From assembly GCA_977006965.1 (NCBI GenBank), contig OZ345364.1:2542001-2606000 (forward strand): DNA of 64,000 bases, read 5' to 3'. Below are positions 62,060 through 64,000 of the stretch, in pieces. Numbering within the stretch: the first letter of the stretch is position 1; each line of letters starts with the position of its first letter. The notes beneath the pieces are model-generated. The model searched no databases. It saw only the letters and a list, made by a program, of their open reading frames with translations, and was not told the origin of the DNA. The position numbers were made by a program, and so were the translations under genes. The stretch comes from Phymatolithon calcareum. Its lineage: Eukaryota > Rhodophyta > Florideophyceae > Hapalidiales.

Positions 62060-62089
62060 TTGCGCGGCAATCTATAGATTGCCGCGCAA
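62060..62089. repeat. 30-bp perfect palindrome, tandem unit 1 only
   Basis: TTGCGCGGCAATCTA and its exact complement, without a loop. Pairing continues outwards with mismatches (CACCACGC against GTGTGGTG). In tandem unit 2 only the right half is present (AGATTGCTACGCAAAGTGTG at about 63126). Confidence 0.92.
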
Positions 62090-62417
62090 GGTGTGGTGCT
62101 CATGCATGTTTTTTGGATAAATCAAAGCTTCAATTTTCGACTTCCGTCAGGCTCGTCAGTGAAGACTGCGTCAGGGGGACAACGCCCCGATGATTCGTTC
62201 CCGTTTAGCGAAACGTGTTGGCAGAACGCACCAATGGAACAACTGTTCAAGTGCCCCTCCCAAACAAACCCGAGTGTAACTTTACTCATGAGATACTCAT
62301 GAGATACTCACAACCCGCCCGCCTACTGTTCTTCCGCAGAGACCTACAGTACCGACCAGAGACGAGAACTTTTTGTGAAGGACGAAGCATCCACAAGCAA
62401 GGCGACTAGTAATCAAG

Positions 62418-63008
62418 ATGGTGTCAGCGAATGAGAAGACGCTGAAGACGATGGCGTATGCCGTCATCGCCCTTTGCTGCATAATTGGTAAGCTCTTGCG
62501 TTCCCTTTGCATTTTCCCGTGCGTGCGTTTACCGCGTAAAGCGCAGACTAATAGGTCCTGTCCTGTCCTGCCCTGTCCTTGTGCAGTGTTCGGAAATGCT
62601 GGCCAGAAGTGCTCTTCGTCCACCGCCGAGAAAGTTGCCGCTCGCTCTCTTGGCTTGACCCTGTGTGGAAGGTACGTCAAGACGACGATCGCATTTGGTG
62701 TCGTTGGCTTTTTCATCGCCGCCACTATGCTTGTGTTGTGGTTCATCGCCGACGAATTTGCGGCGAAATTATGTCTTCCGGTGTCGAACTTTTTATTTGC
62801 CTGGCTCGGTGTGGGTGAAGCGCTGCTCTTCCAGACGGATAGTATTTCCGAATTTGGATACACTATCTTCTTTGTTGCGGTTGTGTTTGCATTGCTCCTT
62901 TCGGTTTACGATTGGAATAATGCCAATTATTCCTTCAAAACTGGGTCCGAGGTCAAGGCCCCCGCCTCTGTCGAAGCACCGCCGGGTTTGCAGGAGGAGC
63001 AGGCATGA
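62418..63008 (+). CDS. four-TM membrane protein, tandem copy 2 (two exons)
   Basis: Exon 1 62418-62487 and exon 2 62587-63008, intron 99 nt (GTAAGC...TTGTGCAG), 163 aa spliced. Membrane segments are almost identical to copy 1 (IAFGVVGFFIAATMLVLWFI, LCLPVSNFLFAWLGVGEALL, IFFVAVVFALLLSV). The two loops differ strongly: GQKCSSSTAEKVAARSLGL replaces SQHCSKKSSIGDILGIPGE, and DSISEFG replaces GVGLALQTAIMFLLG. The intron is a multiple of 3 without a stop, so an unspliced message would add 33 residues. Confidence 0.78.
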   Translation: MVSANEKTLKTMAYAVIALCCIIGKLLRSLCIFPCVRLPRKAQTNRSCPVLPCPCAVFGNAGQKCSSSTAEKVAARSLGLTLCGRYVKTTIAFGVVGFFIAATMLVLWFIADEFAAKLCLPVSNFLFAWLGVGEALLFQTDSISEFGYTIFFVAVVFALLLSVYDWNNANYSFKTGSEVKAPASVEAPPGLQEEQA

Positions 63009-63385
63009 ATGAAGTGAGAGTAAGTAAATAAGAAAATACTGTATGGAAGGAAGGAAGGAAGGAAGGAAGGAAGGAATGTATATTTACCGCCGTTGTTTAG
63101 CGCGAATTTCCGCCCGCTGCACTTAGATTGCTACGCAAAGTGTGGTGCTGTATGCTACTACAGTAGTGATAGTAAACAAACATGTTTTCGCTTGTCCCAC
63201 AAATTAATACTCCGTTCTACAGGAAACAAACATTCACCTCTCCTCTCCAGTCAGAAGCTGTCCCACAATTGTGAACCGGCAAACATGCACCGACCGCCAT
63301 GGAATGATCCGCGCTCGATGCGTAAACACCCGCGGGCGGGCACAACCCCCCCCCCACAGAACGACCATCTTCACGAGTCTGTCTG

Positions 63386-64000
63386 TCAAGACCCAATTCC
63401 CACCGTCCCCGGCACATACTTTCTCGACCTCGCCACAACCAATCTCGTCTCCCTCCCCTCCAAATCCCCCTCCCATCTCAGCCTATCCCATCTCACAATG
63501 ACCAATCCCGCCTTGCAAAGCACGTCATCAAAATCCCCCTCATACATACCCCCCACCCCAACCGCAACCCTGACGACGGGCACAACCCAATCCGCAAACA
63601 CGCTCCGTCTCCCCAGCAACTGCTCCGCGAAAAGCACGCGTCCCACCTCCCGATCCACCAGCAATTCCACAGCGCATCCTAGCGCCATCGCACGCCCCGC
63701 ATCGTCGTCCGCCATATCGACAAACCCGCCAGCGCACAACACATGGTCAAACAGCCGCCCGTCCGGTATCTCCACGTCACTCAACGGGCCGTGCACCACG
63801 CGCACGCTTCGCGATAGGCATGAGCGTTCGATGGCGCTACGCGCATGCGACGCGAAGAGGGGGTCACGCTCCTGTGCAACTATTGTGAGCTGGTGGGCGA
63901 TTAGCGTTCGCGCGTGAGGGAGCAGACCGGTGCAGGTGCCCGCACTGATTACAAGGAGATGCGAGCCGGGGGACACCTCGCGGAGAAGGAGGCGGAACCA
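63386..64000 (-). CDS. SAM-dependent methyltransferase-like protein, 5' end off window
   Basis: Partial: the frame continues to the window edge (FRLLLREVSPGSHLLVISAG). A degenerate glycine motif I (HLLVISAGTCTGLLPHA), an acidic strand-2 end (LTIVAQERDP), a motif near VRVVHGPLSDVEI, FDHVLCAGGFVDM at strand 4, and two closing strands (AGLVIVRWDRLRWEG, TRLVVARSRK) follow the order of class I methyltransferases. The glycine motif has Cys and Thr substitutions, so activity is uncertain. The region is more GC-rich than the repeats. Stop at 63386. Substrate unknown. Confidence 0.6.
   Translation of the reverse strand, partial: WFRLLLREVSPGSHLLVISAGTCTGLLPHARTLIAHQLTIVAQERDPLFASHARSAIERSCLSRSVRVVHGPLSDVEIPDGRLFDHVLCAGGFVDMADDDAGRAMALGCAVELLVDREVGRVLFAEQLLGRRSVFADWVVPVVRVAVGVGGMYEGDFDDVLCKAGLVIVRWDRLRWEGDLEGRETRLVVARSRKYVPGTVGIGS

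Larger units (their letters stand above)
60985..62098 (+). repeat. tandem unit 1 of the four-TM gene
   Basis: About 1.1 kb repeated directly at 62099-63150, from GTTTTTTAGATAAATCAAAG through the gene and a 3' (GGAA)n run. The palindrome 62060-62089 is present only in unit 1. Confidence 0.88.

Noticed and set aside
63234-63738. Extra minus-strand frames near the right end (63217-63438, 63234-63476, 63540-63737)
   Set aside because: They overlap the methyltransferase-like frame out of register or lie in its 3' flank and are glycine/arginine-rich by GC content only.

Overview
The window is eukaryotic nuclear DNA. Genes are sparse and mostly intron-free. The few visible introns are 70-120 bp GT-AG introns, and there are no bacterial-style operons. 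hAT, Plavaka-like (CMC), LINE, SINE, LTR and MITE elements fill most of the space. Intron-poor genes embedded in a young transposon landscape suggest a multicellular red alga (Florideophyceae, Chondrus-like). That assignment is an inference; no organelle or rRNA marker in the window fixes it.

Layout. 1-7.7 kb: one good gene, a secreted kelch-repeat protein on the minus strand (3213-4244), followed by MITEs and perfect hairpins. 7.7-10.5 kb: a dead LINE and a truncated FkbM-type methyltransferase. 12.8-18.8 kb: a roughly 6 kb element bounded by inverted repeats of nearly 400 bp. 21.5-23.7 kb: a full-length hAT element with 8-bp target duplications and a frameshifted transposase. 24.5-26.1 kb: a small LTR retrotransposon with two 265-bp LTRs and an internal 40-bp minisatellite. 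26.4-26.6 kb: a tRNA-derived SINE.

The dominant structure is a direct segmental duplication. Copy A (28556-40974) and copy B (47270-60618) share the same order: a gene 3' fragment, a small secreted protein, a LINE tail, a multi-pass membrane protein and an F-box protein. They are separated by about 6.3 kb that holds a Plavaka-like transposase and a divergent AT-hook accessory gene. Each copy serves as the other's empty-site control. Copy A gained two MITEs and a SINE tail. Copy B gained a 5'-truncated LINE and carries a hAT deletion derivative. A segment of about 160 bp upstream of the F-box gene is inverted between the copies.

The right end holds a tandem pair of two-exon, four-TM protein genes (61293-61930 and 62418-63008) and the C-terminal part of a probable SAM-dependent methyltransferase running off the window edge.

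The most unusual signal is the number of short perfect inverted duplications. In three cases the paralogous copy lacks the second arm, so the palindrome arose after duplication. One of them (39033-39074) is centred exactly on the edge of the site where copy B carries a hAT element, suggesting a hairpin-type excision footprint. Three MITE families with 7-bp target duplications are also notable. I found no gene set that forms a clear new biochemical system.
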